The notes beneath the pieces are model-generated. The model had not been told where the DNA came from. It was given only the letters and a program-made list of their open reading frames with translations, and did not search any database. Made by a program: the position numbers and the translations under genes. DNA of 64,000 bases from NCBI RefSeq assembly GCF_016863195.1, contig NZ_BOOK01000027.1, positions 1 to 64,000 of the forward strand, written 5' to 3'. Each line of letters opens with the position of its first letter. The first letter of the stretch is position 1. The DNA is from Paraplanobispora takensis (lineage in GTDB: Bacteria; Actinomycetota; Actinomycetes; Streptosporangiales; Streptosporangiaceae). Below are positions 33,218 through 42,867 of the stretch, in pieces.

Positions 33218-35083
33218 TCACGCGACGATGCGGACGTGCAACGGCTCCGCCGCCTCGCGTCCGTCGGGGGCGGCGACCTCGATGCGCACCCAGGCGTCGG
33301 CCGGCACCCGGGTCCAGTCGAACGGCAGCCACGCCGTCGCCATCCCGGTGGGCGTGCCCTCCGGCGGCGGCGCGAGGTTCACCCCGGCGACGTCGACCGT
33401 CCTGGGCGTCTCCTGCCCCTCCCAGGTGATCGTCGCCTTCGCGCCCACGGGGATGTTGTACCCGCGGATCTCGATGCCGTCCTGGATGTCGCGGCCCAGC
33501 CGTACGGCGTCGACCGGGATCGGCCGGTCGTGGTCGCGCATGACCTCCTCGGCCAGGGACGGAGAGCCGCAGGTGAAGAAGTCGCTCCACATGTAGGAGA
33601 CGACCTTGGAGACGTACCGGCCGACCTGCGTGACGGCCCGGTCGAGCCGGTCCTTGTCGGTGGCCCCCCGGGTCCCGGTGCGGGGCCCGCAGGGCTGGGC
33701 CGACGACGGCTCGAACGCCTCCACGTTGGCCCACAGCTGCACGTCGTAGCCCTGCTCGACCATCTTGGCGCGGGCCTCGGCCATCGCCCGGTAGTAGTCG
33801 CGGGTGGAGCCGTGGTAGGCCTCGCCGTTGCTCAGCCCCTCGCCGACCACCGGGACGAGCCGGTCGTCCACCGGTTCGTCCCGCTCGTCCGGCCAGAACA
33901 GCCCGACCTTCCCGGTGCCCCGGCTGTCCTGCGGCGCGATGATCCCGACCCCGGTCCTGGCCAGGGCCTCGAAGCCCTTGGCCACCTCCTTGGGCGTGGC
34001 GCTGAACGCCTTCTTCTTGCGCGCCTCCAGGTAGGGGCTGACCAGGATGGGCTTGCCCGGCATCACCTGCTCCACGATCTCGTGCTGGGAGGCGTAGACG
34101 CGCAGCGTCGGGTTGTCCTTCGCCGCCTCCCCGGGGTCGTCCGACCCGGTGTAGACCATGTCGCGCATCTGCAGCTCGAACGGCTGGTAGAAGCCGCCCA
34201 GCGAGGCCCTGTTCTGGAAGCGGGCGCCGTAGTCCTGCAGGATGCGCCGGGTGAGCGTGGTGAGCGTGTCGACACCCTCCTTGGAGGCCCGGGTGGACTG
34301 GCCGGGGTCGCGCGGGGCCAGGGGCAGCGCGGGGAAGACCCGCATCCCGAACCGGTCGCCCAGGTCCAGCAGCTCGGTGAGGCTGTCCTCCTTGGCCGCG
34401 GCGATCAGGATCACGTGGTAGCCCCGGCCCCCGGAGGTGAGGTTGTCGCAGGTGGCGTCGTCGGAGCCGTCGGCGGGGGCGACGATCCGGTAGAAGACCG
34501 TCCGGCCCGTGTCGATCTTCTTCTCCACGGAGGGGCAGCGGAAGATGCCGGGGCCGAACGCCTCGTCGGTCCGGTAGACGAAGGTCCAGTTGATGCGGTT
34601 GCCCGGGTTCAGCGCCTTGAGGTCGCGCTCGGCCGCCGCCACGCAGGACAGGCCGTCCTCCTCGCACGGCTCGTAGCGGGGGTCGACCTCGTCGTCGCCG
34701 CTCAGGATCCGGCCCTCGTCGTCGACCCGGCGGGCCTGCAGGCCCCAGCCGATCCGGATCACGGTGTCGCCGCCGACCTCGTGGATGGCGCGGAACTGGC
34801 TGCGCCAGGTGCAGTGGTCGGTGGTCGGGACGAGCCAGTAACCGGTCACCGCGTACGGGGCCTTCACGCCCGTGTCGAACGTTCCACACGGGTCGGTGAA
34901 CGTACTGGCCGGGGAGGTGGAGGCGGGAGTGCTCGCAGCCGGGGAGGAGGCGATCGGCGAGCTGTCGCCCGCCCTGACCGAGCCCTCCGAGCCGCCCGCC
35001 GGGCCGTCCGGCCGCAGGACCAGCACGACGGTCGCGACCGCGGCGAGGATCGCCACTCCGAGAAGAGCCGTGAACCAGCGCAC
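33218..35083 (-). CDS. Exported DUF4434-like (putative glycosidase-fold) protein
   Basis: This 621-residue protein has one N-terminal membrane helix or uncleaved signal (RWFTALLGVAILAAVATVVLVL), a Ser/Thr/Pro/Ala-rich spacer (about 30-62), a large domain with alternating strands and helices (about 65-500) and a beta-rich end (about 510-621). GYWLVPTTDHCTWRSQF, FRAIHEVGGDTVIRIGWG, ILIAAAKEDS, FYQPFELQMRDM and LWANVEAFEP follow the TIM-barrel plan of DUF4434-type proteins related to glycoside hydrolases. Eight or so cysteines fit an extracytoplasmic location. Next to a polysaccharide block, a role in cell-surface glycan handling is plausible. GTG 35083 follows a TAGTGT box by seven bases. Confidence 0.78.
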   Translation of the reverse strand: MRWFTALLGVAILAAVATVVLVLRPDGPAGGSEGSVRAGDSSPIASSPAASTPASTSPASTFTDPCGTFDTGVKAPYAVTGYWLVPTTDHCTWRSQFRAIHEVGGDTVIRIGWGLQARRVDDEGRILSGDDEVDPRYEPCEEDGLSCVAAAERDLKALNPGNRINWTFVYRTDEAFGPGIFRCPSVEKKIDTGRTVFYRIVAPADGSDDATCDNLTSGGRGYHVILIAAAKEDSLTELLDLGDRFGMRVFPALPLAPRDPGQSTRASKEGVDTLTTLTRRILQDYGARFQNRASLGGFYQPFELQMRDMVYTGSDDPGEAAKDNPTLRVYASQHEIVEQVMPGKPILVSPYLEARKKKAFSATPKEVAKGFEALARTGVGIIAPQDSRGTGKVGLFWPDERDEPVDDRLVPVVGEGLSNGEAYHGSTRDYYRAMAEARAKMVEQGYDVQLWANVEAFEPSSAQPCGPRTGTRGATDKDRLDRAVTQVGRYVSKVVSYMWSDFFTCGSPSLAEEVMRDHDRPIPVDAVRLGRDIQDGIEIRGYNIPVGAKATITWEGQETPRTVDVAGVNLAPPPEGTPTGMATAWLPFDWTRVPADAWVRIEVAAPDGREAAEPLHVRIVA

Positions 35084-35090
35084 GTTCAGG

Positions 35091-35096
35091 ACACTA
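35091..35096 (-). promoter_or_regulatory. -10 element of leaderless promoter for the DUF4434-like gene
   Basis: TAGTGT on the minus strand ends seven bases before GTG 35083. Confidence 0.5.
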
Positions 35097-35203
35097 CCGT
35101 TCTTGCGATCAGGCTGACGTAAGGAGCTTTCCCGTGACGGGGACCGGTCGCGGGCCGCGGCCCGCGCCTGCGGCCGGGCGGCGGATCAGTCTTCGGCCCC
35201 GGC

Positions 35204-36292
35204 TCAGTTCTTGACCCCGGCCCAGGCCTCCAGCTGGGCGACGAAGCGGCGGGCCGAGTTCGGCCAGTGATGGTTCGCACGGGCCGCCGCATACCCGCGA
35301 GCGCCCTGAGCATGCCGCTCCTTGACGTCGTCGCGCAGCGTCAGCACGGCCTGCGCCACGGCCTTGGGGTCCTGCCAGGGGACCACCATGCCGCTGCTGT
35401 AGCGCTCGACCAGCTCCACCGCGCGGGGCGAGGGAGTCGTGATCACCGGGATGCCGTGGGCCATGTACTCCACGATCTTGGTGGGCATGGAGTGGCGGTA
35501 GTTGGGCTCGTCGTGCAGGAGCGACAGGCCCGCCAGCGCCCCGTCGAGCCGCTTGAGCGCCTCGTCGTTCGGCATGAAGTCGCGCCACTCCAGCAGGCCC
35601 TCGGTGACCGCCTCGTTGAGCAGCGGCCGTGACTGCGGGTCGGCGTAACCGATCAGCTCGACCGCCACCCGGTACGGCTGGAGCAGACGGGCCACCTCGA
35701 TGGCCTCGTGCACGCCCCGGGCCTCCGACAGCCAGCCGAGATAGACGATGCGGTCGTCGCCCGGCGCGGTCACGGCGTCGGGCACCCACGTCTCGTTGGG
35801 CACCACCAGGTGGGCCTGGCGGAACCGGCCCGCGTAGGCGGTCTCGGCCAGCAGCAGGTGGAGGTGGCGCTCGGCCGTGCCCTCCAGCATGCGGGCCAGG
35901 AACCGCACCGGCGGGCGCAGGAGGGCCGGGAGCCAGGGCTTGAGCGACAGGGTCGCCGGGGTGTCCTCGTGGACGTCCCAGACGACCGGCGGGCGCTTGC
36001 GCACGCCCGCCACGGCGAGCAGCAGCTCGGGGTCGTGGATGACCACCAGGTCGACCTGGTCGCGCATGCGCTTGAACACCTTGCGCGCGGCGCGCACCGC
36101 CGCCAGCCGCTTGCGCTCCGCGGCGCGGGGCAGGTCGATGCCGTTGACCCAGGACCGTGCCATGACGCCGCGCGCGGTGTAGGGCGCGGCATACGTGACC
36201 TCATGACCGGCGTCCACGAGCGCCCGGATCTGCCGGTGCAGGATCCGGGCATCCTCGGGGTGATGAACCACCGTCATGACGAGCACGTGCAC
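35204..36292 (-). CDS. Glycosyltransferase family 4-type protein
   Basis: This protein of about 362 residues has a GT-B fold. The N-terminal half has VHHPEDARILHRQIRALVDAGH and VDLVVIHDPELLLA; the C-terminal donor-binding half has RIVYLGWLSEARGVHEAIEVA and SMPTKIVEYMAHGIPVITTP with the family Glu. It should add a sugar from a nucleotide donor in surface polysaccharide synthesis. GTG 36292 is preferred, because GGAGGG stands nine bases upstream and the protein then starts at the first strand. An in-frame ATG at 36334 would overlap the preceding dehydrogenase gene by 23 bases. Confidence 0.87.
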   Translation of the reverse strand: MHVLVMTVVHHPEDARILHRQIRALVDAGHEVTYAAPYTARGVMARSWVNGIDLPRAAERKRLAAVRAARKVFKRMRDQVDLVVIHDPELLLAVAGVRKRPPVVWDVHEDTPATLSLKPWLPALLRPPVRFLARMLEGTAERHLHLLLAETAYAGRFRQAHLVVPNETWVPDAVTAPGDDRIVYLGWLSEARGVHEAIEVARLLQPYRVAVELIGYADPQSRPLLNEAVTEGLLEWRDFMPNDEALKRLDGALAGLSLLHDEPNYRHSMPTKIVEYMAHGIPVITTPSPRAVELVERYSSGMVVPWQDPKAVAQAVLTLRDDVKERHAQGARGYAAARANHHWPNSARRFVAQLEAWAGVKN

Positions 36293-36311
36293 TGCGCGCA
36301 GCCCTCCGTCG

Positions 36312-37574
36312 CTAGAGCCGCTCGACGCGTTCACCCTCGGCGAGCACGCCGCGGGTGTCGAGCACGAGCGTGCCGTGGTCCTCGACGGTCGTCAGGTCGA
36401 AGGCGGCGTGCTGCTGCAGCAGCAGCGTGATGTCCGCTTCGGCGACCGCCTTGGCGAGGTTCTCCTCACGCGGTACCGAGACCCCGTCGACCGTCCACTC
36501 TCTGACGTACGGGTCGGCGAAGACCAGGTCGGCGCCGAGCTCCATCAGCGCCCGCGCGACCGGCAGCGCCGGGGTCTCCCGCTCGTCGGCGATGTCGGGC
36601 TTGTAGGTGACGCCGAGCAGCAGCACCCGGGAGCCGTTGACGGCCTTCTTGTGCCGGTTGAGCAACCGCTGCGCGCGGGCCACCACGTAGGACGGCATCC
36701 GCTCGTTGATCTCCTGGGCCAGCTCCACGAACCGGAACGGGTAGCCCAGCTTGCGCACCGTGTAGGACAGGTAGGAGGGGTCCACCGGGATGCAGTGGCC
36801 GCCGACGCCCGGTCCGGGCAGGAACTTCTGGAATCCGAACGGCTTGGTGGCCGCCGCCTCGATGGACTCCCAGAGGTTGATGCCGAGCTCGTCGCAGAAG
36901 ATCGCCATCTCGTTGACGAGGGCGATGTTGACGTGCCGGTAGGTGTTCTCCAGGAGCTTGGCCATCTCGGCCTCGCGGGTGCCGCTGACCGGCACGACCT
37001 GCTCGATGAACTGCGCGTAGAAGGCGGTGGCCACGTCGCGGCAGGCCGCGGTGTAGCCGCCGACCACCTTCGGCGTGTTGCGCAGGCCGAACTTGGGGTT
37101 GCCCGGGTCGATGCGCTCGGGCGAGAAGGCGAGGTGGAAGTCCTTGCCCGCCGCGAGCCCGGAGGACTCCAGCAGGGGACGGGCCACCTCGTCGGTGGTG
37201 CCGGGCCAGGTGGTGGACTCCAGGACCACCAGCGTGCCCGGGGCCAGGTTGCGCGCCACTGTGGCGGTCGCGCCCTCGACGGCCGACAGGTCGGGACGGT
37301 GGTCCTCGTCCAGCGGGGTCGGGACGCAGATGACGACGGTACGGCTGCGGGACAGCACCGTCTCGTCCAGCGTGGCGCTGAACCCGTGGGCCAGCATGTG
37401 CTCGAGGTCGGCGTCGGTCAGGTCGTCGATGTAGGAGCGGCCGGCGTTGAGGGCGTCCACCTTGCGGGGGTCGACCTCGAACCCGACGACGCGCAGACCC
37501 GCCGCGGTGGCCTCTTTGGCCAGCGGCATGCCGACGTACCCGAGACCGATTACGGCCAGGTCGTAGCCGGTCAC
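36312..37574 (-). CDS. wecC: UDP-N-acetyl-D-mannosaminuronate-type nucleotide-sugar dehydrogenase
   Basis: This protein of about 420 residues oxidises the C6 alcohol of a UDP-sugar to the acid with two NAD+. The N-terminal Rossmann motif is VIGLGYVGMP. Catalytic segments are FSPERIDPGN, the helix with Lys in TREAEMAKLLENTYRHVNIAL and the nucleophile Cys in GPGVGGHCIPVDP. VLLLGVTYKPDIADERETP marks the C-terminal domain. Together with the UDP-GlcNAc 2-epimerase at 39.4 kb, the expected product is UDP-ManNAcA for a surface polymer. GTG 37574 starts the protein just before the Rossmann strand; GTG 37604 is possible. Confidence 0.88.
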   Translation of the reverse strand: MTGYDLAVIGLGYVGMPLAKEATAAGLRVVGFEVDPRKVDALNAGRSYIDDLTDADLEHMLAHGFSATLDETVLSRSRTVVICVPTPLDEDHRPDLSAVEGATATVARNLAPGTLVVLESTTWPGTTDEVARPLLESSGLAAGKDFHLAFSPERIDPGNPKFGLRNTPKVVGGYTAACRDVATAFYAQFIEQVVPVSGTREAEMAKLLENTYRHVNIALVNEMAIFCDELGINLWESIEAAATKPFGFQKFLPGPGVGGHCIPVDPSYLSYTVRKLGYPFRFVELAQEINERMPSYVVARAQRLLNRHKKAVNGSRVLLLGVTYKPDIADERETPALPVARALMELGADLVFADPYVREWTVDGVSVPREENLAKAVAEADITLLLQQHAAFDLTTVEDHGTLVLDTRGVLAEGERVERL

Positions 37575-37702
37575 TGGGAGACCCTGAGGAGCCGGAAACA
37601 ACACTTCATGGTCGCAAAGGTTATCTCAACTCGACACAAGCCACGTCTGATGCAACCAAACGCATGGCAAACGTGAAGGTTGTCCGTGATTGTCACTGGC
37701 GG

Positions 37703-39370
37703 TCAATCGGCGATCGACTGATAGAGGCCGCGGTACATCTCCGCCACCCGGCTCCAGGTCCGCTTGGCCGCGACCTCCGCCCGGCCCGCCTCGCCCATGA
37801 GGGCCCGGCGTTCCGGGTCGTCGCGCAGTCCGGCGACCGCCTTGGCGAGCGCCTCGGGGTCCCCCGGCGGGACCAGCAGACCGGCCCCGTCGGAGCCGAC
37901 GAGCTCCGCCAGAGCGGGCAGATCGCTGAGCACCACGGCCTTGCCGAGCGCCATCGCCTCGACAGGTTTCAATGGCGTAACAAGTCGGCAAACCCGCAGG
38001 TCCTCGCGGGGGCAGACGAAGATGTCGATCGCCGACTGGGCCTGCAGGGCCTCCTCGGGACCCACCCGGCCGGGCAGGATCGCGACGTCGCCCAGGCCCA
38101 GCTCCTCGACCTGCTCCAGCAGGGCGGGGCGCTCCGCGCCGTCCCCGACGAGCAGCACCCTGACCGGGGCGCCCTGGTCGCGCAGGAGCGCGGCGGCGCT
38201 GATCATGGTGGCGAAGCCCTCGTAGGCCACGATGCTGGACACCGAGCCCATGACGATCTCCTCGGCCCCGATGCCGTAGGCGGAGCGGAAGGCCGCGCCG
38301 TCGTAGGAGGCGGTCAGCAGCGAGTCGTCCACCGCGTTGGGGGCCAGGTAAATCTTTTCGCGGGGCACGCCGCGCTCGACGATCTCGGCGGCCATGGTCT
38401 CGGCGAGCGTGACCACCGCGTCGGCCGAGCGCATGATGAACGCCTCGCGGTCGCGCTGGAGCACGTGCCGCTGGCTGCCGATCCGCTTGGGGTCGCGGGA
38501 GGCCCAGGTCTCCTCCAGGAAGCCGCGGACCTCGTAGACCACCGGGGTGCCGGTCCGCTCGCGCACGGCCAGCGCCACCGAGCCGTTGCGGTGGTCGGTC
38601 GCGGCGTGCAGGACCTGCGGCCGCAGCGTCCGGACCAGCTCGGTCACCTCGCCGGCGCCCCGGATCATCCGTCCCCGGCTCTCGAAGGGCACCTCGCCGC
38701 TGGGCAGCAGCCGGTGGTAGGGGATCCCCTCCAGTTCCTCGTACGGCGTGGCGTCGGCGTGGCCCTGCATCATCGGCCAGCCCCAGCTGGTGACGACGTG
38801 CGGGTCCAGGCCCAGGGCCTTCTGGGCCGTGACGATCCGGTGGGTGCGCACGGTGTAGCCGGCCTGCGTGTACGGCAGGGCGTTGGTGACGCAGTGCAGG
38901 ATCCGGCCGGGCACCCGCTCGCCCACGATCACCTTGGACTTGGGCGGGATCGGGTTCGGCTGGATGGCGGCCAGCTCACCGGCGTAGTAGGCGGCCCTGC
39001 GCTTGATGAACGGGTACTTGCCGTGCGCCTTGAGCACCTCGGCGGCCTCGGTCATCCGGCCGGCGTCGAAGTGCTCCTTCGCCTCGTTCCACGGCCCCTT
39101 GACCATGCGCATGCCGAGCTTGCGCACGACGAGCTTGGCCCGGCGCGCGACGGGCCAGGCGACCCGGCCCACGACGGGGCGCATGCGCGGCGGAAGGGCG
39201 TCGGCGGCCGCGTGCGCGACGCGCATGGGGTCGGTCTTGACCTTGGCCGCGACGACTCGGGAAACGATGATCGGATGCTGGGCGAACCCCTTGAGAAGTC
39301 CGCGCAGACCGGCACGCGCCGACTTCGCGGAAACCTTGGGGGACTCCGGCGGACTGGCGTCAGGTACCAC
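37703..39370 (-). CDS. Large GT4-type glycosyltransferase with N-terminal extension
   Basis: This 555-residue protein has a basic, helical N-terminal extension of about 140 residues (several KFAQHPIIVSR-like amphipathic parts), then a GT-B glycosyltransferase. HCVTNALPYTQAGYTVRTHRI is the acceptor-side opening, APNAVDDSLL, LVGDGAERPALLEQVEELGL and TPLKPVEAMALGKAVVLSD the donor side with the EX7E-type Glu. The extension may hold the enzyme at the membrane. It is divergent from the UDP-GlcNAc 2-epimerase gene by 57 bases. TATGGT (39388-39383) stands 12 bases before the GTG start, so the leader is very short. Confidence 0.88.
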   Translation of the reverse strand: MVPDASPPESPKVSAKSARAGLRGLLKGFAQHPIIVSRVVAAKVKTDPMRVAHAAADALPPRMRPVVGRVAWPVARRAKLVVRKLGMRMVKGPWNEAKEHFDAGRMTEAAEVLKAHGKYPFIKRRAAYYAGELAAIQPNPIPPKSKVIVGERVPGRILHCVTNALPYTQAGYTVRTHRIVTAQKALGLDPHVVTSWGWPMMQGHADATPYEELEGIPYHRLLPSGEVPFESRGRMIRGAGEVTELVRTLRPQVLHAATDHRNGSVALAVRERTGTPVVYEVRGFLEETWASRDPKRIGSQRHVLQRDREAFIMRSADAVVTLAETMAAEIVERGVPREKIYLAPNAVDDSLLTASYDGAAFRSAYGIGAEEIVMGSVSSIVAYEGFATMISAAALLRDQGAPVRVLLVGDGAERPALLEQVEELGLGDVAILPGRVGPEEALQAQSAIDIFVCPREDLRVCRLVTPLKPVEAMALGKAVVLSDLPALAELVGSDGAGLLVPPGDPEALAKAVAGLRDDPERRALMGEAGRAEVAAKRTWSRVAEMYRGLYQSIAD

Positions 39371-39427
39371 GGTCGTGACCGTACCATAGGCAACGTTTGC
39401 CCCACTCCCACATGAAAGGCGAGGTCA

Positions 39428-40597
39428 ATGAGGGACTCCGCCCCTTCGCAGGCGACGCCGGCCCCCGACGATCCCCTCGTCCTGCACGTGCTGGGCGCCC
39501 GCCCGAACTTCGTGAAGGCGGCCCCCGTGATGCGCGGTCTCGCCGACCTGGGAGTGCGGCAGGGCATCGTCCACACCGGTCAGCACTACGACGCGCTGAT
39601 GTCGGACGTGTTCTTCGCCGATCTCGGCCTCCCCGAGCCGATCGCCAACCTGGGCGTGGGCTCCGGCTCGCACGCCGCGCAGACGGCGGCGCTGCTCACC
39701 GGCCTGGAAAGCGTCGTGCTGGAGCACGATCCCGCGCTGGTCGTCGTCTACGGCGACGTGAACTCGACGCTGGCCGCGATCCTGGTCTGCGCCAAGCTCC
39801 GGATCCCGACGGCGCACGTCGAGGCGGGCCTGCGCTCGTTCGACCGGGGCATGCCCGAGGAGGTCAACCGGGTCGTCACCGACGCCCTGTCCGACATCCT
39901 GTTCGCCACCTCCCCGGACGCCCTGTCCCACCTGGCGAACGAGGGCGTGGACCCCGCGCGCGTCCACCTCGTCGGCAACCCGATGATCGACAGCCTGTTC
40001 TCCGCGCTCGACCGCCTCGACCCGGCCCCGGTGCGCGAGCGCCTCGGGCTGCCCGGACGGTACGGCGTGGCGACCCTGCACCGCCCGGCCAACGTCGACG
40101 ACCCCGCCGCCGCCGGGGAACTGGTCGACGCCGTCCTGCAGGTGAGCGAGCGCCTGCCGATCGTGGTCCCGATCCACCCGCGCGGCCGCGAGCGCCTGGC
40201 CGCGGCCGGGCTGGTCACCGGCGGGAACCTGCTGATCGTCGACCCGCTGGGCTACGTCGACTTCCTGTCGCTGGTGCGGGGCGCGACCCTGGTCGTCACC
40301 GACTCCGGCGGCGTGCAGGAGGAGACGACCATGCTGGGCGTGCCCTGCCTGACCGTCCGCCCCAACACCGAGCGGCCGATCACGGTCACCCACGGCACCA
40401 ACCGCCTGGTGACCCCGGCGCTGCTGCCGGCCGCCGCGGACAAGGCCCTGGCCGACGGCGCGACCACGCCCTCGGGCGAGCTGCCCCCGCTCTGGGACGG
40501 CAAGGCCGGTCCCCGGATCGCCCGGGTGATCGCGTCCTGGCTCGCCGGGGAGAACCTCTCTCCGGCGTCGCAGGCCGTACCGCCCAAATCCCTGTAA
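39428..40597 (+). CDS. wecB: UDP-N-acetylglucosamine 2-epimerase (non-hydrolysing)
   Basis: This 389-residue enzyme converts UDP-GlcNAc to UDP-ManNAc. GARPNFVKAAPVM, HTGQHYDALMSDVFFADL, VVYGDVNSTLA, HVEAGLRSFDRGMPEEVNRVVTD-type segments, NPMIDSL, VPIHPRG and DSGGVQEETTMLGVPCLTVR with PNTERPIT are diagnostic. ATG 39428 follows AAAGGCGAGG. With the wecC-like dehydrogenase it supplies UDP-ManNAcA. The next gene, a large glycosyltransferase, follows after 62 bases in the same direction. Confidence 0.95.
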   Translation: MRDSAPSQATPAPDDPLVLHVLGARPNFVKAAPVMRGLADLGVRQGIVHTGQHYDALMSDVFFADLGLPEPIANLGVGSGSHAAQTAALLTGLESVVLEHDPALVVVYGDVNSTLAAILVCAKLRIPTAHVEAGLRSFDRGMPEEVNRVVTDALSDILFATSPDALSHLANEGVDPARVHLVGNPMIDSLFSALDRLDPAPVRERLGLPGRYGVATLHRPANVDDPAAAGELVDAVLQVSERLPIVVPIHPRGRERLAAAGLVTGGNLLIVDPLGYVDFLSLVRGATLVVTDSGGVQEETTMLGVPCLTVRPNTERPITVTHGTNRLVTPALLPAAADKALADGATTPSGELPPLWDGKAGPRIARVIASWLAGENLSPASQAVPPKSL

Positions 40598-40659
40598 AAG
40601 CACCTTTTCAGTGCGGCGCAGGCCGTACCCTGGCACGACCCCGGACGAAGGCGATTCCC

Positions 40660-42729
40660 ATGACTTCCCCCGCGAGCGAAGAGACCCCTGAAGAGCCGGC
40701 GTTCCGACGGCTCGGGCCGGTCAACTGGCTGCCCGAGGAGCGCAAGGTCATCGAGCGCTTCGAGGAGCGCGTGCGGGACCTGGAGCGCCGTCTGGCCATC
40801 GCCGAGGCGCGTGCGGACTACGCCCAGTGGAAGCTGGAGTCGACCAAGGCCCAGCGGCCCTACCGGGTGGCCGAGGCGCTGACCGGCTCCCGGGGTCCGG
40901 GGATGGTGCAGCTGCCCGGCAAGCTCAAGGCCGCGATGAAGCCCCGCAAGGGGCCCAAGGCGCCGCGGCCGGTGGCGGAGGTCGTCGCGGAGCTGGACGA
41001 CCGCGGCCCGGTCGCGGACGTGCCCCAGGTGAAGTGGCCGTCCGGGCCGATCGTGCGGCCGGACATGAAGGTCGCGGTCATCCTGGACGACTTCTCGCGG
41101 ATGGCGTTCAAGTACGAGTGGGACCAGATCGAGTTCGGGCTGCGCGACTGGCCGGAGATCTTCGCCGAGCGCCGGCCGGAGCTGCTGTTCGTGGAGTCGG
41201 CCTGGCACGGCAACCAGGGCCGCTGGCGCTATCAGATGACCGGGACCAACGCGCCCAAGCCCGAGCTGCGCGCGCTGATCGACTGGTGCCGGGAGGAGGG
41301 CATCCCGACGGTCTTCTGGAACAAGGAGGACCCGCCCAACTTCGACTTCTTCATCGACACGGCCAAGCTGTTCGACTACGTGTTCACGTGCGACGGCGAC
41401 ATGGTGCCGAAATATCGCGAAATATTGGGACACGATCGGGTCGACGTCCTGCAGTTCGCGGCCCAGCCCCGGGTGCACAACCCGATCCAGGACAGGCAGG
41501 GGCGCCTGCACGACGTCGTCTTCGCGGGCATGTACTTCCGGGACAAGCACCCCGAGCGCCGCGAGCAGATGGAGACCGTCCTCAACCCGATCCGCGAGCT
41601 CGGCCTGCACATCTTCGCCCGCAACGGGACCGTGGACGCCAAGTACGCCTGGCCGGAGAAGTACGTCCCGCACATCGTGGGCGAGCTGCCCTACGACCGG
41701 ATGCTGGCCGCGTACAAGATGTACAAGGTCTTCCTCAACGTGAACTCGGTGCTCGACTCGCCGACCATGTGCGCCCGCCGCGTCTTCGAGCTGTCGGCCT
41801 GCTCGACCTCGGTGGTCTCCGGCTGGTCCCGCGCCATCGAGGAGACCTTCGGGGACCTGATCCCGATCGCCCACGACGAGCTGGAGTCCTACAACCAGGT
41901 CCTGCACCTGATCAACAGCCCCGAGCTCCGCGCCCGCCAGGGCCACCTCGCCATGCGCGAGGTCTTCGACAAGCACCTGTTCTCCCACCGCGTGGACCAG
42001 ATCCTCCAGCTCCTCGGCAAGCCCGTCACGCCGCGGACCCGGTCGGTCTCGGTGGTGCTGCCGACCAACCGCGCCTCCCAGATCGAGCACGCCATCTCCT
42101 CGGTGGCCCGGCAGATCCACCGGCCGCTGCAGCTGGTGATGGTCCTGCACGGCCTGGACATCGACCCGGTGGTCGTGGCCGACAAGGCCCGCATGGCCGG
42201 GATCTCCGACGTGGTGGTGCTCCCCGCCGACCCGTCGATGTCGCTCGGCGCGTGCATGAACACGGGCATCGCGGCGGCCGAGGGCGAGCTGATCGCCAAG
42301 ATGGACGACGACAACCTCTACGGCGCGCACTACCTGTCCGACCTGGTCCGCGCCTTCGACTACTCCGAGGCCGAGCTGGTGGGCAAGGGCGCGCACTACG
42401 CCTACTTCGAGAGCCGCAACACCACGATGCTGCGCATGCCGGGCCTGGAGCACCGCTACGCCTGGCTGGTCCAGGGCGGCACGTTCCTCGGCAAGGCCGA
42501 CATGTTCCGCCACTACGGCTTCGAGGACGTCACCCGCGGCGAGGACACCCGCCTGGTCAAGCGCCTGAAGGAAGACCGCGTCAAGATCTACTCCGCCGAC
42601 CGGTTCAACTTCGTCTACTGGCGCAGCGGCGACCCGGCGATGCACACCTGGCAGCCCGACGACCACAAGCTGACCCGAGGCGCCCAGTTCTCCTTCGTCG
42701 GCCACCCCGAGGCCCACGTGATGATCTGA
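40660..42729 (+). CDS. Bifunctional glycosyltransferase: CgeB-like domain plus GT2 domain
   Basis: This 689-residue protein begins with a coiled coil (about 25-70), followed by a CgeB/YkvP-like glycosyltransferase domain (about 125-455; FWNKEDPPNFDFF, YVFTCDGDMVPKYRE, NVNSVLDSPTMCARRVFELSAC) and a GT2 domain (about 460-689; SVVLPTNRASQIEHAISSVA, metal-binding DDDN in KMDDDNLYG, GGTFLGKADMFRHYGF). Two transferases in one chain suggest synthesis of a repeating or linker disaccharide. ATG 40660 follows GAAGG at a suitable distance. The frame is open upstream through the epimerase gene in another phase; that part is not coding. Confidence 0.87.
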   Translation: MTSPASEETPEEPAFRRLGPVNWLPEERKVIERFEERVRDLERRLAIAEARADYAQWKLESTKAQRPYRVAEALTGSRGPGMVQLPGKLKAAMKPRKGPKAPRPVAEVVAELDDRGPVADVPQVKWPSGPIVRPDMKVAVILDDFSRMAFKYEWDQIEFGLRDWPEIFAERRPELLFVESAWHGNQGRWRYQMTGTNAPKPELRALIDWCREEGIPTVFWNKEDPPNFDFFIDTAKLFDYVFTCDGDMVPKYREILGHDRVDVLQFAAQPRVHNPIQDRQGRLHDVVFAGMYFRDKHPERREQMETVLNPIRELGLHIFARNGTVDAKYAWPEKYVPHIVGELPYDRMLAAYKMYKVFLNVNSVLDSPTMCARRVFELSACSTSVVSGWSRAIEETFGDLIPIAHDELESYNQVLHLINSPELRARQGHLAMREVFDKHLFSHRVDQILQLLGKPVTPRTRSVSVVLPTNRASQIEHAISSVARQIHRPLQLVMVLHGLDIDPVVVADKARMAGISDVVVLPADPSMSLGACMNTGIAAAEGELIAKMDDDNLYGAHYLSDLVRAFDYSEAELVGKGAHYAYFESRNTTMLRMPGLEHRYAWLVQGGTFLGKADMFRHYGFEDVTRGEDTRLVKRLKEDRVKIYSADRFNFVYWRSGDPAMHTWQPDDHKLTRGAQFSFVGHPEAHVMI

Positions 42730-42867
42730 GTACGGCGGCCGGAGTGCGGTGGGCGGCTGAAGCGCGGGCGCGGGCCGTACGGTGACCGGCCTGTCCCGGG
42801 ACCGCCCGGCGGGCGATCTCGCACATCGCGCCGGCTTCCCGCGACGCCGACCGGATGACCGGTCTCT

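Noticed and set aside
39397-40659. Upstream extension of the CgeB-GT2 fusion frame through the epimerase gene
   Set aside because: The extension is in another phase of wecB, is Arg/Pro-rich and lacks any domain; ATG 40660 has a suitable ribosome site.
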